The position numbers were made by a program, and so were the translations under genes. A stretch of DNA of 64,000 nucleotides from Trichobilharzia regenti. Its lineage: Eukaryota; Platyhelminthes; Trematoda; Strigeidida; Schistosomatidae. The stretch lies in assembly GCA_944472135.2 (NCBI GenBank), contig OX235262.1, positions 89,068,903 to 89,132,902 of the forward strand, in the 5' to 3' direction. Position 1 is the first letter of the stretch. Every line of letters begins with the position of its first letter. Under the pieces are notes generated by a model. It did no database searches and was not told the DNA's origin. It saw only the letters and a list, made by a program, of their open reading frames with translations. Shown here in pieces: positions 53,807-64,000 of the stretch.

Positions 53807-54106
53807 CTAAACATTCGAAAATTTCCACTGAATGTGTTTAGTAGATTGCATTATGTTGGCGTCTGCACCTATGGGAACAATATCAACTTCATATATTAAA
53901 CCGGCAAAACTGTATCCTAGTAACAAGTAAATCCCTAAGTCGTTAAAGATAATTAGAGTTAATCCCCTTGAAACAACTATAATAAAACTAAACGAAAATG
54001 GCGACAGTGGGCATCTCTGATGGACACCACTGATTGTCCTCACTTCAGATACCAGCTCTCCATGAGCTCTTGAAGGTCTGCTTGAGGTCGAGTAGAGTGC
54101 CTTCAT
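53807..54106 (-). mobile_element. Non-LTR reverse transcriptase fragment, third type
   Basis: The minus-strand frame reads LYSTSSRPSRAHGELVSEVR then TISGVHQRCPLSPFSFSFII (RT motif B, usually GVRQGCPLSPFLF) and LIYEVDIVPIGADA where motif C YADD would be (EVD). The motif B wording differs from both LINE families above, so a third non-LTR family is represented. Upstream domains are not recognisable. Confidence 0.72.
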
Positions 54107-54109
54107 TAA

Positions 54110-55235
54110 TACATTCCTGACTAGAATATGCTGAATAAATTTTCAATGAACATAATGAACCTACGGTGATTTAGAAAAAAGATGGTGTATTTGGTGTGAG
54201 CGTCGGGAGCTGGGATTTCGGTCGTGAAGTCTACGGGTTTGACTTAGTTATGAAAGTTGAAATTATAGGTTTTACAAAAGTATACTGTTTTGTAGTTATC
54301 AACAAATATAACTTGGATTTTTCATCCATCGTAGTGCTCACAAAAACAATCCATAATAGTTTATCTTTGAGTAACTAATGCCTTTTACTAAATCACACTT
54401 TCGTTATTGTTAAGTGGTTGGAAGCCACTGAACCTACGTGTGGTGTTATTTTACGACACCTGATGGAAACGCATACCTGCAACTTCAAAGAAACATGTTA
54501 CTCCTTATATCTGAGCTCACATTATCCAGTGCTCCGAATACTCTGCCGATGGGTGTCAATAAGCACAAAACATATAGTTATGCCATCCTGACGACTATCT
54601 CTAATCTTCTAATAATATTTCAAGACTTACCGTAATGACAGGTCTCGCGGCTTGATGATTTAACCGTAACCTTAATCGATAGAATTCAGTCAGAATCACT
54701 ATAAACTAGACACATTACATTAGTTATACACCAGTAACCAATCAGTGTAAATATTCATTTGTTTTTCTGTAATTAATTTATAACCGACTTTATTTAACTT
54801 TGGGAATTCTTGGCAAATTTTTAATATTGTTTAACAGAATATTTCTGTAAATGACAAGCATAATAATTGTTTACTTAAAACACTGACAACTAACAGTATG
54901 ACGTTGTTTGTCACAACCAAAATAGACTAACAAGTCCCTTTAATGAAGACAATTAAGTAGTCTCAAAAATATTATCTTAACAAAACAAATTATAAATACT
55001 AGTCAGATTACTGGTTGGTTTATAATAACTGAGTAAAAAGAACATTGGTTCTCAAGGGATTCGCCTTCAAATTAAATCCAAGTAAGGTAAATGGTAATTT
55101 CAAATTAAGTATATTAACGTCAATTTTAACTGATAGATTTAAAATCAACATTGTCTGAAAGAACATAAACTTTATAAAAAATTCAAAACACTAATAAATT
55201 AAGTCTGAATATATTTGTTGCACTTTAAATAATCA
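54110..55235. other. No firm feature
   Basis: Two short plus-strand frames (54,196-54,378 and 54,438-54,635) are unsupported. From 54,640 on the sequence is AT-rich and featureless. Confidence 0.4.
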
Positions 55236-55239
55236 AAGT

Positions 55240-56250
55240 TTATTTTCCACATCTTCACTTTCTTCTATTTTCTACCGTCCTCTTCAGCTCGGTCTACAAT
55301 TGCCAATAATCTCTCATCTTCTCTCACATGATCTCCTCAATGTCAACTTTGCACCAACGAGCTACTCGTCGCTTCCCATTGGGATTCCACTTGAGCACAA
55401 CGCCTGCAATGTGCGTGATTTCATTCGACGTTCTCCTCAATGTATGCCCGATCGATTTCCATTCTCTCCTACATATTTGTTTAGAGATCGACTATCGGTT
55501 GGTTTGTTCCCAAAGTTTCTTTTTACTAATTCTTTCTTGCTATTTAGTCTTCAGTAGTAAGCCAGCGAAGGCAGCTGTTGGTGAAAGTCAGCAACTGGCT
55601 GTTGGAAATACTCTTCGTGACATACTGGCCAAGTTTCTGACCCACATAGAAGGACCAACTTGACATTAGTGTTGAAAATGCGAATCTTTTTCCTTTTGTT
55701 GAAGTGGAGAGCAGAAGATTTCCAAACTGGTATCAGGGTGATGAAAATGTATCTTGCATTTCCGATTCTGACTGGCTTTAACATCTTCACGCGTTCCGCC
55801 TGTAATTGAAACGATGCTTCTTAGATAAGTGAAGTAACCTCTTTCAAATTTCTCCCACTGATAGTGAATGGTGTTGTTTGTTGTTGCTATTGCTGGTAGT
55901 TGGTTATCTTCATCGCATTCATCTTTTCTATGTTCAACTGGAGCTCTGTTTTCTCTGCTAGCCTCTTCAGCCAGTTTGTTGATTTTCGCTTGCAAGTCTT
56001 CGAGTGTGTGTGACATTCGACATGAATCATCCACGCGCAAAATCCAGATCTTCTAGAGTCTTCTTATCGGTGGTCCAGCGTATTCCCGTCTCCTTGCTCC
56101 CCATAGTTTGACATATAATCCAGTCCACCACAGTTAAGAATATCATCGGTCATAATAGACAGCCTTTGTCTTACTCCTGTATGTACTTTGAACGCTTCAC
56201 TGAGTTTTCTGTTGTGGATCACCTGACACGTAGCATTATCATAAGAGAAT
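55240..56250 (-). mobile_element. RTE-type LINE, RT motif B to 3' end
   Basis: Minus-strand frames 55,666-56,040 and 55,551-55,790 give RVDDSCRMSHTLEDLQAKIN (motif C region), a KFERGYFTYLRSIVSITGGT block, then RIGNARYIFITLIPVWKSSA and LLCGSETWPVCHEEYFQQPV. Upstream, the plus-strand text at 56,160-56,245 (GCCTTTGTCTTACTCCTGTA) corresponds to motif B. The copy lacks the last bases of the usual 3' tail. Confidence 0.85.
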
Positions 56251-57540
56251 TATTTGTTCATTTTTCCAAACTTGCAGCAGATGTATGAATTGCCTTATTA
56301 CATCGTTTCCAAGTGTGAAATGCTTCACAGTTTAAACCATTATAGGATATTGACCTATCTACGTATTTAAAACTAATAGGCTTGAGTGATGGTCAGTGAA
56401 CTGGACACGAAATATTCACACTTTAAATTTATCGTGTGGCCAAGTAATATTAAATACCGAGCCTTCCAGTTTGTCAATAGTCATGGTATAAATTTTGTCA
56501 TAACGTGAATATTTCGATAGGGACTTATCATCTCATCAGTGAGTGACGTAATTCTGAGTAGTCAGGAGAATATGATCTTTCAGAGAGCCACTGATATATA
56601 TATATATATATTATCTAATCCTATGGATCAATATTTTAATGGCGACTAGTCATTATTTCCTGCAGGAAATCATTTGCTAATAAGGCTATTCATTGTTCTG
56701 ATATAATCAATCTCATCTCATAATAAAGGGCAAAGGTCATGTCAGTTAAACTTGGGTTGACAAGATAGTAGGTAAACAATAAGTTGATGGCCTGTCACAT
56801 CATTGAAATCTCATCTATCGAAATTCTAACTAGTGAAAATCACCCGATAATGATTAAAACAGTGATAGCAGTGAAGACGGTATAAACTTTTTGATATAGC
56901 ATAAACAGAGTAATTTTGTAGTAGAAATTTGTCAACTGTGAACGTGTCTAATAAAATTAAAGATAGCTGTCAGTAGAAATTTACTTGTGATTATGTAATG
57001 TAGTGAGCTAACTAGAATCTCATTATACTGGTATATAGATACGTACTGAATGTTTCATTTACGTTATATGATAGATATAAATCCTTATGGAAACAAGGTG
57101 ATAATTTTAATTGTTCGCTAATTTATAGTCTACTGGAGAATGAAATCACCACTATAGTATAAACATAAAAATAATGATTAGTTGATAAACAGTCAAGAAT
57201 AATGATAAAAACTTAGTTGTTTGACAAGGAATACATATGAAACATTCACATTGTGGTAAGAAAAGTTAGCTGTTATATAGTGAATATAAGATTCTGATAG
57301 GAGTATTTTAATCGTTTTGTTTATCAGTCTACCGCTTTCAAACTCAGATTTACCTGCAAGTTGTGTATTCACTTTTCGTAATCACAAAAAGAAACAACTG
57401 AACTATGCATATCAAGCTGTGTATATGTGTCACAGTTTCTTGACATTAATCATTTAATTCTCAGATTTGTTTAGTTTTCTAATAATACTAGCCTACTGTC
57501 CCACTTAATAAAATAAATATAGTTCATGGACATTGTTTTT
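56251..57540. other. Long stretch without recognisable features
   Basis: AT-rich with a TA run at 56,594-56,612. No frame over about 60 codons, and no repeat family recognised. Confidence 0.45.
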
Positions 57541-57761
57541 CCTTCCCGTTCCCAGTGGAATATAGGGCTTCAAGCTAGAGGCTTGAAGTTTCTGCAGCAG
57601 TGCTTATTTTTTACAGGATGGGGTTGCTAGCCGCATGCCCAACCTTTCCCTTTACCAGTCTAACTACTACCGGAGAGGTAAAGGATTGAGTCGGCCGGGT
57701 ATCGAACCCTGGAGCATGTGCATGGTCGGCGAGCGTCCTAACCGCTGTGCTACTGACGCAC
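57541..57761 (-). mobile_element. SINE family C, full-length reference copy
   Basis: Minus strand: head with GCGTCAGTAGCACAGCGG, palindrome region GACCATGCACATGCTCC and B box GGGTTCGATACCC. The body follows (GACTGGTAAAGGGAAAGGTT, GGCTAGCAACCCCATCC), then the tail TTGAAGCCCTATATTCCACT plus GGGAAC. The tail also contains an internal inverted repeat, CTTCAAGC-CTCTAG-CTTGAAG. Confidence 0.88.
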
Positions 57762-57925
57762 GACGGGGGTGTATCTAACCTGTCATATGCTGTGATGGTG
57801 TTCACGTGACTTTTTTTGCCAGATCTGCCAAGGGCGATGGGATAGTACGAGACCTAATGGTTGTGTGTAAGGTTTGAAGAAGGCTGTGTGCTATATGCAT
57901 GCGCCTCGCCCTGATAATGTTTGGG

Positions 57926-57976
57926 TCCCAGTGGCTTAATGGTCTACGAGCTCGCCTTGTAACCAGAAAGTCATGG
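57926..57976 (+). mobile_element. SINE family A, isolated head
   Basis: GGGTCCCAGTGGCTTAATGG and CTACGAGCTCGCCTTGTAAC match the head, then the match stops in the B box. About 50 bases only. Confidence 0.7.
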
Positions 57977-58090
57977 GTTTTATGGACTTATTTCTAGGTA
58001 AAATAATTTTTCACAGCCATACTTTAGAGCCTAATTAACTAGAATCTGAAAGAAAAGATGAAAAGTGTTCAGCTAATTTTATGTAGGTGA

Positions 58091-58112
58091 TATATATATA
58101 TATATATATATA
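58091..58112. repeat. TA microsatellite
   Basis: Uninterrupted TA run. Confidence 0.93.
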
Positions 58113-58159
58113 TGAAAATACTAAATATGAACAATCGAATTATAGGATTTGTCGAAATT

Positions 58160-58345
58160 TCGGATTAATTTCAATCGTTGGATTCTTATTATGAACCAAC
58201 ACCAATTAGAGAGACCATTGGAAACCAGGGATCACTGGACAACTGTTTCTTCCTATTTCGGAACTCCTCACATTTTGCACCCACGACCCCACCAGGCATC
58301 GAACCCGGGACTTTCAGGTCACTAGACAAGGTTTCAGAATATCAT
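58160..58345 (-). mobile_element. SINE family A, 3' half, left arm of inverted pair
   Basis: Minus strand: ACCAACACCAATTAGAGAGA, GGGATCACTGGACAACTGTT, TTCGGAACTCCTCACATT and B box GCATCGAACCCGGGAC. The A box side of the head and the 5' domain are lost at the junction. Confidence 0.7.
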
Positions 58346-58359
58346 TTGCTATCTAACTG

Positions 58360-58660
58360 ATGGCTAGTGGATGGATTTCTTGAAGCTCCAGTGGAAACTC
58401 GTGACCAGTGAGGTTCCCTACCTCAAGGTGAAGTGTATACTCATCGAAGGCATTGATGAACATAGCACTATATCACAGGATGATAGTGTTACAACTCATG
58501 GGTCCTAGAATTCTAACTCATTTGACTGAGCAGCCAACGAACTAGGTCTCATAACTTTAAGGTCCCAGGTTAGATCCCTATTTGAAGGTGGGTGAACACT
58601 GTTAAACTGACCTAAATTAGGATGAAACAGCTGTCTAGTGATCCCTGGACGAAAATCTAA
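58360..58660 (+). mobile_element. SINE family A, right arm of inverted pair
   Basis: Plus strand: 5' domain (CTCCAGTGGAAACTCGTGAC), head with GACTGAGCAGCCAACGAACT, B box-like GGTTAGATCCC, then ACCTAAATTAGGATGAAACA and GCTGTCTAGTGATCCCTGG. Diverged. Confidence 0.7.
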
Positions 58661-58679
58661 CAGTTAAATATCAATAGTC

Positions 58680-59504
58680 GTCATAAGCGATGCTGTTTTG
58701 TTACTGGTAATCTTGAAGTGACTTGTGCTCATTCTACAGAAAACAGCTGTACTCAGTTCTTCATATTTTTATTACACTATATGTTATACAAACATGCACA
58801 CATAATTATTTATAATTTTAACCTGATTGCTGCGAAATCTTAACTCATTTCTTTGATTTAAAATTTTCTGCATTGTTCATATGCACAGCAGGAACTGCGC
58901 AGTATAACTGTCTAGATAACCAGCATATAAAATCCAGATATTCATTGAGTTTTATATTTGAAAAGCTGAATTCAGTGTGAATTTCATTCATCAAATCAAA
59001 GGTGAACATAAATCTGTCTACTTAATTAACAAAAAGAGGTCGACTTTGAACAGCTAGTTGAAGAGAGCAGAGAGATTTTTTATTATGATGGTTGGTTTAT
59101 TTTACCTTGCTATTATTTTGTGATTGTAGCTGGCTGACCGACATTAAAGAAACCAATATCCCATCAGTATTCTATCAGTGTATCTGTCCACCGTCAGAGT
59201 TATATATATATATATATATATCATAATTTTAAGTTAAGTGTACACAACCTTAAACGAGTTAATAAACATTAAATTTCTAGAATTTGTTCCGAAATACTAC
59301 GTATTTGTTGTCATATGAAGCATTATTTTCATTGAAATAACCTGATATATTACATTTATTTATCTATTCGACCTTATAATATTTATTTCTTTGTGTATAT
59401 ACGGGTAGGCTTTATTTATGTATCCCACTGTGAACGTGTTTATCAGGTCAACTTTACAGTGTTTATATTACTATATATAAATATATATATATTTTTTTGT
59501 TTCA
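58680..59504. other. No firm feature
   Basis: AT-rich, with TA runs at 59,201-59,221 and near 59,475. Nothing coding recognised. Confidence 0.45.
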
Positions 59505-59845
59505 GCAGTTACTTCGTAGGCATTTGGTTTGTTTCAAGTTTGATCACGGATTGATATCAGTTAGGGAACAACTAAGAAACGACGGAGAGCTAGACAGCTT
59601 TTTCGCACTAGTTTGGGAGCCATTGACAGTACACACCTGTGGGTTTCGAACCTAGGTCCTCCCGGTTACAAGGTGTGCTCGTACACCATTCATCCACTGG
59701 GACCCAAATCAACGGTAAATCCATGAATTCTAACTTCTACCAATTCGTGAATTTGGCACAACCACCAGCTAATATCATTGGCAGGAACACTATCCTCACT
59801 TTCAACTGAATGGACCCCAGTGATCACGACTTCTTAATGGAATTC
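59505..59845 (-). mobile_element. SINE family A, left arm of inverted pair
   Basis: Minus strand with tail (GGCATTTGGTTTGTTTCAAG), CTAGACAGCTTTTTCGCACT, B box GGTTTCGAACCTAGG, A box region CATTCATCCACTGGGACCC and 5' domain to about TTCTTAATGGAATTCTAACC. Confidence 0.75.
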
Positions 59846-59942
59846 TAACCTGAAGGTCCTGGATTCGACACCTGGTGGGTGCGTTCGGATGATGAGTCCC
59901 AAACTAAAATGAAGGAGCCGTTCAGTACTCCCTGGTTTTCAA
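59846..59942 (+). mobile_element. SINE family A, right arm fragment with hammerhead-like core
   Basis: Plus strand from inside the head: TGAAGGTCCTGGATTCGACA, then GGATGATGAGTCCCAAACTA and AAATGAAGGAGCCGTTCAGT, cut off at a short TA run. The module keeps GATGAGTCCCAAA, closer to the canonical hammerhead wording than most family A copies. Confidence 0.7.
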
Positions 59943-59944
59943 TA

Positions 59945-60795
59945 TATATATATTTCGCTTTTGTCCAAGTGTTTGTTTACATTTATATACATAGATGAAC
60001 TTCTTCTGTCTTCTTTTAATTTTCTTTCATAGTGTTTTCTCTTACTGCTTTATTTGTTTGCTAAAAACCACAATTCCCTCATTTGTCCAAAGTATAGTCT
60101 CTGTATATATGTATATATATGTATAGTATGTGAAGCGTTGTTTAAAAGGTGCATACAACTATGATGTATATTAGCCTATTTCTTCATCTAATGTTCTCTT
60201 TTCTACCTGGTTGCCAAGATCACTCAATGACGTCTAGTTGGCCGTAACTTTAGAGTTGAAAACGGTAATACAAAAAGGGTGTTAATAAATAATTCGAAAA
60301 CTAACTAGAAACTGACTTCAACAATAAATAAACTGAACAGCATAATAGCGAAAAGATAGTTGAATGCGATAAAATCTATGGAACAACAATGATAACATTT
60401 CGAAAATGCAGAACTACCTAACCATTACTGTCAAGGAACTTAACCTTAAGTTCCTATTATTTGCGAAGACGCTCCGAACCGATAATTACTATGACTTTCT
60501 TAACTTTAACTCCAAAACACCAGCACTTTAAGAAAGTTGTATTGTTTGGCGATTAAAGTCTAGCTAAGTACAAGTCTATAAACAAATGTTTTATAAATGA
60601 ATATAATGTACTTTTATTCGTCTTCTTCCAACTTGTACTCGATTGAACCATTCGCGCCTTCGAGTTGCCCGCCAATGGCTACCAGTTCCAATAAACAAAC
60701 GTTCAATGTTCGCGTCCACTGACAATTACTGTTTGGCGGCAGCTATACAGTTCAAGAATATCTCAGGTACAAAATAAGTATTGTACAACAAAAAG
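59945..60795. other. No firm feature
   Basis: Contains a 22-base palindrome at 60,434-60,455 (AGGAACTTAA-CC-TTAAGTTCCT) and a GC-richer stretch at 60,640-60,760. Nothing identified. Confidence 0.4.
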
Positions 60796-61130
60796 TCGTG
60801 ACCAGTAAGGTGCAGCAGGTCGAGTGTGAGGACAAATACTCGCCGAAGACATTGGCTAGGTTCCAACTATGTCGTGAATTGGCAGAAGTTAGAATTCATG
60901 AGCCATTGGATCGGGTCCCAGTGGCTTAATGGTCTACGAGCTCACTAGCCTTGTAACCAGAAGGTCCTGCGTTCCAATCCGGTGGGTGCGTACTGCTGAA
61001 GAGTCCAAAACTAGGCTGATGAAACAGCTGTTCAGTACTCCCTGCAGGTTTTCCAATGGTTCTCTAACTGATATCAGCTCATGATGAAATCCTGTAACTA
61101 ATCAATCAAATCCCTACAAACCAACACTTG
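60796..61130 (+). mobile_element. SINE family A copy lacking the first ~90 bases
   Basis: Plus strand from CGTGACCAGTAAGGTGCAGC, A box TGGCTTAATGG, intact anticodon-arm-like CTAGCCTTGTAACCAG, decayed B box GTTCCAATCC, CTGCTGAAGAGTCC in place of CTGATGA, GGCTGATGAAACAGCTGTTC, and the full tail to CCAACACTTGAAAAT. Confidence 0.85.
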
Positions 61131-61780
61131 AAAATAAACTAACCAGAAAACCGTTCAATGAATACTTGAGAGTCAAATGCAGTATTTCCAACATGATGGG
61201 AAGTAAACATTTTCAGCGAGAAGCGAACGCACTAATAAAGCTTCTACTGACATTCTAAGGTCAAGATAGTTCCCATTGCCCAACCTTGTATTCATTGAGT
61301 CAAAATCTCAGTCATAAACAATCACGTTATCATCATCTTCATTGAGAATAAGAATCGGTTACAAACAAAGATCAGTGGTAAGGATTAAATCAAAAGAAGA
61401 TATGTACACGTTGAAACGATGATACATAGGTCAAGGAAAAAATGAGGGAGGATGTGTTCGGAATATTCAAATAAACATCAGTATTGTAAATAGACTGTTC
61501 AGAAACGATCACCCTGCCAACTATTTAGTTACACTTAAATCACTTTTGATGCATAGTTCTGAGATTTTTGTGGAGACGAACTACTTTTGCCAGTCAAGTG
61601 GATAACGATGAGTAAATGAAACTGTATACGAAGTGGCAATTCAAAAATCAAAATCTGCAATATTTCTGTACGAACTTTAAACCAATGGGCAAGCCATTTG
61701 TTTATATCAAACATTTTTGGTGAATATATGAATCCCCTGTCCACTATCGCCAATGCTTTTCCTGATTGCAGTAGATTGAA
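61131..61780. other. Noncoding; part shared with 31.7-31.9 kb
   Basis: The segment 61,290-61,460 resembles the stretch after the family A copy at 31.67 kb. The long minus-strand frame at 61,535-62,032 overlaps the LINE that follows on the other strand and is not credible. Confidence 0.4.
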
Positions 61781-62729
61781 TAGTGCAACAGACAACGGCA
61801 ACCAACGAGGGAACAGGCATAAAATGGGCTCACACAAAAAACCACTTGGAGGATCTGGACTTCGCCGATGATATATGTCTGATTTCCCACAAACTGGAAG
61901 ATATGCAAGTGAAAAGCAACAAGTTGGCAGAAGAAGCATCAAAGATAGGACTTCAGGTGAACATAGAAAACACATAGGTAGGTGATAAGATTCCTGGCCA
62001 ACACCAACAGCAACAACAACAACAGACAACAATCAGCCAGCATAAATGGCAGGAACCTGAAAGAAACAACCTCCTTTACCTACCTGGGATGAGAAGCATC
62101 GTTTCAACTACAGGCGACCGGAACTGATGAGTATATCAAAGCGAGGATCGAGAAAGCAGGGCAAGCAAGCTTTTATTACTCTCAAGTCTGCGTGAAGGTC
62201 AACAGCACTCAGCATCAAAACGAGTATAAGATCCGGATTTTCAACTAGAATATGAAGTCAGTTAGTGCTACTATATGGATCAGAGACTTTGCCAGCGCGT
62301 CATAAAGAGCATCTCAAACAAACTACAGACCTTCATTAACAGCTGTCTTCGCTCAATACTCAAGATCAGATGGCCAACCAGAAAAGATCAGCAACAAGTA
62401 TCTCTGGGAGCGAACCAATCCAGCAGGAACCGATTGTGCAACAAATAGGCAGGAAGAAATGGAGATGGATTGACCATACACTGAGGAAACCATCAAGTGA
62501 CATCACTAGACAAGCCATTACTCGAGTGGAACCGAAAGGGAAGCGGTGAGTTGGCCTTCAGGACGACGGTGACTTGGAGGAGGTGATGTGAAGAGGAGAT
62601 GAAAGCGTGTGGGCAGACTTAGAGCCATGTGAAAACTCTAGCAGAGGACCGAAGGCAATTGAGACGCGCGGCTGAAGCCCTATGTTTCTTTAGGAGTCAA
62701 AGGATATAATAATAATAATAATAATAATA
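61781..62729 (+). mobile_element. RTE-type LINE, RT motif C to 3' end
   Basis: Frame 61,783-61,977 retains an intact motif C, HLEDLDFADDICLISHKLED (FADD at 61,861-61,872), then LAEEASKIGLQVNIENT and a stop. A CAA/CAG-rich stretch near 62,005-62,030 follows. The remaining ~700 bases are frameshifted remains of the C-terminal part (GTGACATCACTAGACAAGCC, GAAGCCCTATGTTTCTTTAG) ending in the AAT repeat. 5'-truncated just before motif C. Confidence 0.87.
62706..62729. repeat. AAT microsatellite at the LINE 3' end
   Basis: Uninterrupted AAT triplets continuing the LINE terminus. Confidence 0.93.
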
Positions 62730-62734
62730 TATAA

Positions 62735-62984
62735 TGTAATATGAATCACCTTCACTACCTAGTGATGTAATTTATTCAATCTTAGCTGTTTTGGCATTAG
62801 TAACCTAAATAAAGTACTTTTGGCTTGTTATTTTGAAATATTATTATTATTCTTTTCTAATCATAATTGTTTATGACGTCAAAGTGAACGTTTAAGATAT
62901 GCTGTTAAACTTGTTGGGTGAGTCTAAATGACAACTGTATTATTCATTGTTCCTGAAAGTTAAATATTTTATTAATGAGTCTTG

Positions 62985-63025
<41 letters not shown>

Positions 63026-63660
63026 TCCATCTATGACATAGTTAACCCGGAATCTATTTTTCTACAAATTTCTTTCTAGTAGTGACATACAAAGTACAGT
63101 CGTAGAATGCAAATGAGAATGACTCATTATCTTTTTTTTCTCCTACAATAGTTAATATTACTTCCAAATACTGGACACATAAGTCTGAAATAACTATGAC
63201 GTCTAGTTTGGTGATTAGTACTATTATGATTATAGGCACAGTGAATAGACTGCTGTTGCCAAATTTTATTATTACTATTATTATTATTCGACTTATTGCT
63301 ACCGTAAACTTTTGTTACCTTAACTGTTTTTTCCTCCCTGTGTTTTTATTATTCAGCTGAAATAATTTCGTGATTCTGTGCGTATTCAAAACTGTGATTA
63401 TATATTGAATGTTACTGAAAATGATTGTTTACTTACAAGTTAAAAAAAAAGGATTATAATATCGTAGAGACTGAAACACTTTAAGATACCATAAATCAAG
63501 CATTAATGCCAACCTTATATTCTATGCTATTTGTATTTGCATAGAGATTGTATAAAATTGTGGCATAGGCAGGAAACCTATCCTTTTTCTTCGTTAGTTA
63601 GTGCATGACGAATATATTGAGATAAATATTACCTTGAAATAAAAAGTAATTAAATATTCT
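62735..63660. other. AT-rich stretch with an ATT array
   Basis: The ATT array occupies 62,987-63,024 and smaller ATT runs occur at 62,842 and 63,268. No gene or dispersed repeat is recognised. Confidence 0.5.
62987..63024. repeat. ATT microsatellite, 38 bp
   Basis: Uninterrupted ATT triplet run. Confidence 0.95.
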
Positions 63661-63661
63661 A

Positions 63662-64000
63662 TATAGTTGGTTGGTAAGGATCAGTTTTGTTTTTACGAGT
63701 TGATCATTGATTGATATTAGTTAGAGAACCAATAGAAAACCAAGAAGTACTGGACAGCTGTTACATTCTAGTTTAAGAATAGTCATCAGTAGACACCCAC
63801 CACCAGGCTTCGGACCCAGGGCCTTCCAGTTACAAGGCAAGCTCGTATACCATTCATCCGCTGGGACCTCATTCAATGTCCCGTGCATAAGTTCACCAAT
63901 TTCGTGATTGTAGCGCCACCAACACCGTGATTAACTCGTCAAAATAAATCTAATCCTTACAAACTAATTCTTGAAAATTAATCTGATGCTCGTTAGTGAC
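63662..64000. mobile_element. SINE family A, minus copy then plus tail-to-head junction
   Basis: 63,662-63,938 is a minus-strand copy with tail, module (CTGGACAGCTGTTACATTCT), B box, A box region and part of the 5' domain. From about 63,940 the plus strand shows a tail (AATCCTTACAAACTAATTCT TGAA) running directly into a 5' domain start (AATCTGATGCTCGTTAGTGA) at the window edge, so a further unit probably continues outside. Confidence 0.75.

Noticed and set aside
61535..62032. 165-codon minus-strand open frame
   Set aside because: The longest frame of the window, but it overlaps the plus-strand RTE LINE with an intact FADD motif over its upstream half; the reading is a shadow.
1..64000. CRISPR array, bacterial operon, prophage or rRNA gene
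   Set aside because: No spaced identical repeats, no compact cotranscribed frames and no rRNA-like sequence; the repeat content is that of a metazoan genome.

Overview
The window looks like repeat-dominated intergenic or intronic DNA of a schistosomatid flatworm (Schistosoma or a close relative such as Trichobilharzia). The assignment rests on high A+T content, TA, ATT and GATA microsatellites, Sm-alpha-type hammerhead repeats, RTE-type LINEs, Penelope-like (PLE) fragments with GIY-YIG endonuclease domains, and several tRNA-like SINE families. There is no bacterial operon, CRISPR array, rRNA gene or intact conserved host gene. Almost every long reading frame is a shadow or remnant of a transposable element.

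LINEs. RTE-type pieces occur at 0.6-1.4, 3.8-5.9, 16.6-17.9, 20.9-21.8, 22.9-23.1, 25.4-26.0, 29.3-30.0, 35.6-35.9, 36.2-36.6, 39.1-40.4, 41.5-42.1, 49.1, 50.0-50.5, 55.2-56.3 and 61.8-62.7 kb. They are 5' truncated, frameshifted or internally deleted, and several end in a common 3' tail plus AAT repeats. A second, CR1/jockey-like LINE family lies at 18.5-20.0, 47.5-48.2 and 52.5-53.6 kb.

Penelope-like elements. Reverse-transcriptase or GIY-YIG remnants lie at 2.3, 7.0-7.6, 9.3-10.3, 12.6-13.0, 15.7-16.1 and 23.1-24.5 kb.

SINE-like families, named here for convenience. A has a tRNA-like head followed by a hammerhead-like module, often in tandem or inverted arrangement. B has a different tRNA-like head and its own tail. 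C has the head of B joined to a tail matching the RTE LINE 3' end. Sm-alpha-like copies carry decayed hammerhead ribozymes at 34.4-34.8, 36.8-37.3 and 42.3 kb. A tRNA-Glu(UUC) pseudogene sits beside a B copy at 32.6 kb.

Most interesting items: (1) a possible two-exon gene for a small secreted peptide at 42,528-42,812, with a signal-peptide exon, consensus donor, 78-base intron and in-frame stop; (2) recurrent tail-to-head junctions of family A together with a hammerhead core, suggesting a tandem or circular, ribozyme-bearing retroelement; (3) a family A copy whose body is inverted relative to its tail between 14-base duplications; (4) a pair of roughly 98% identical family A copies in inverted orientation around a PLE remnant. 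All similarity statements are by eye.
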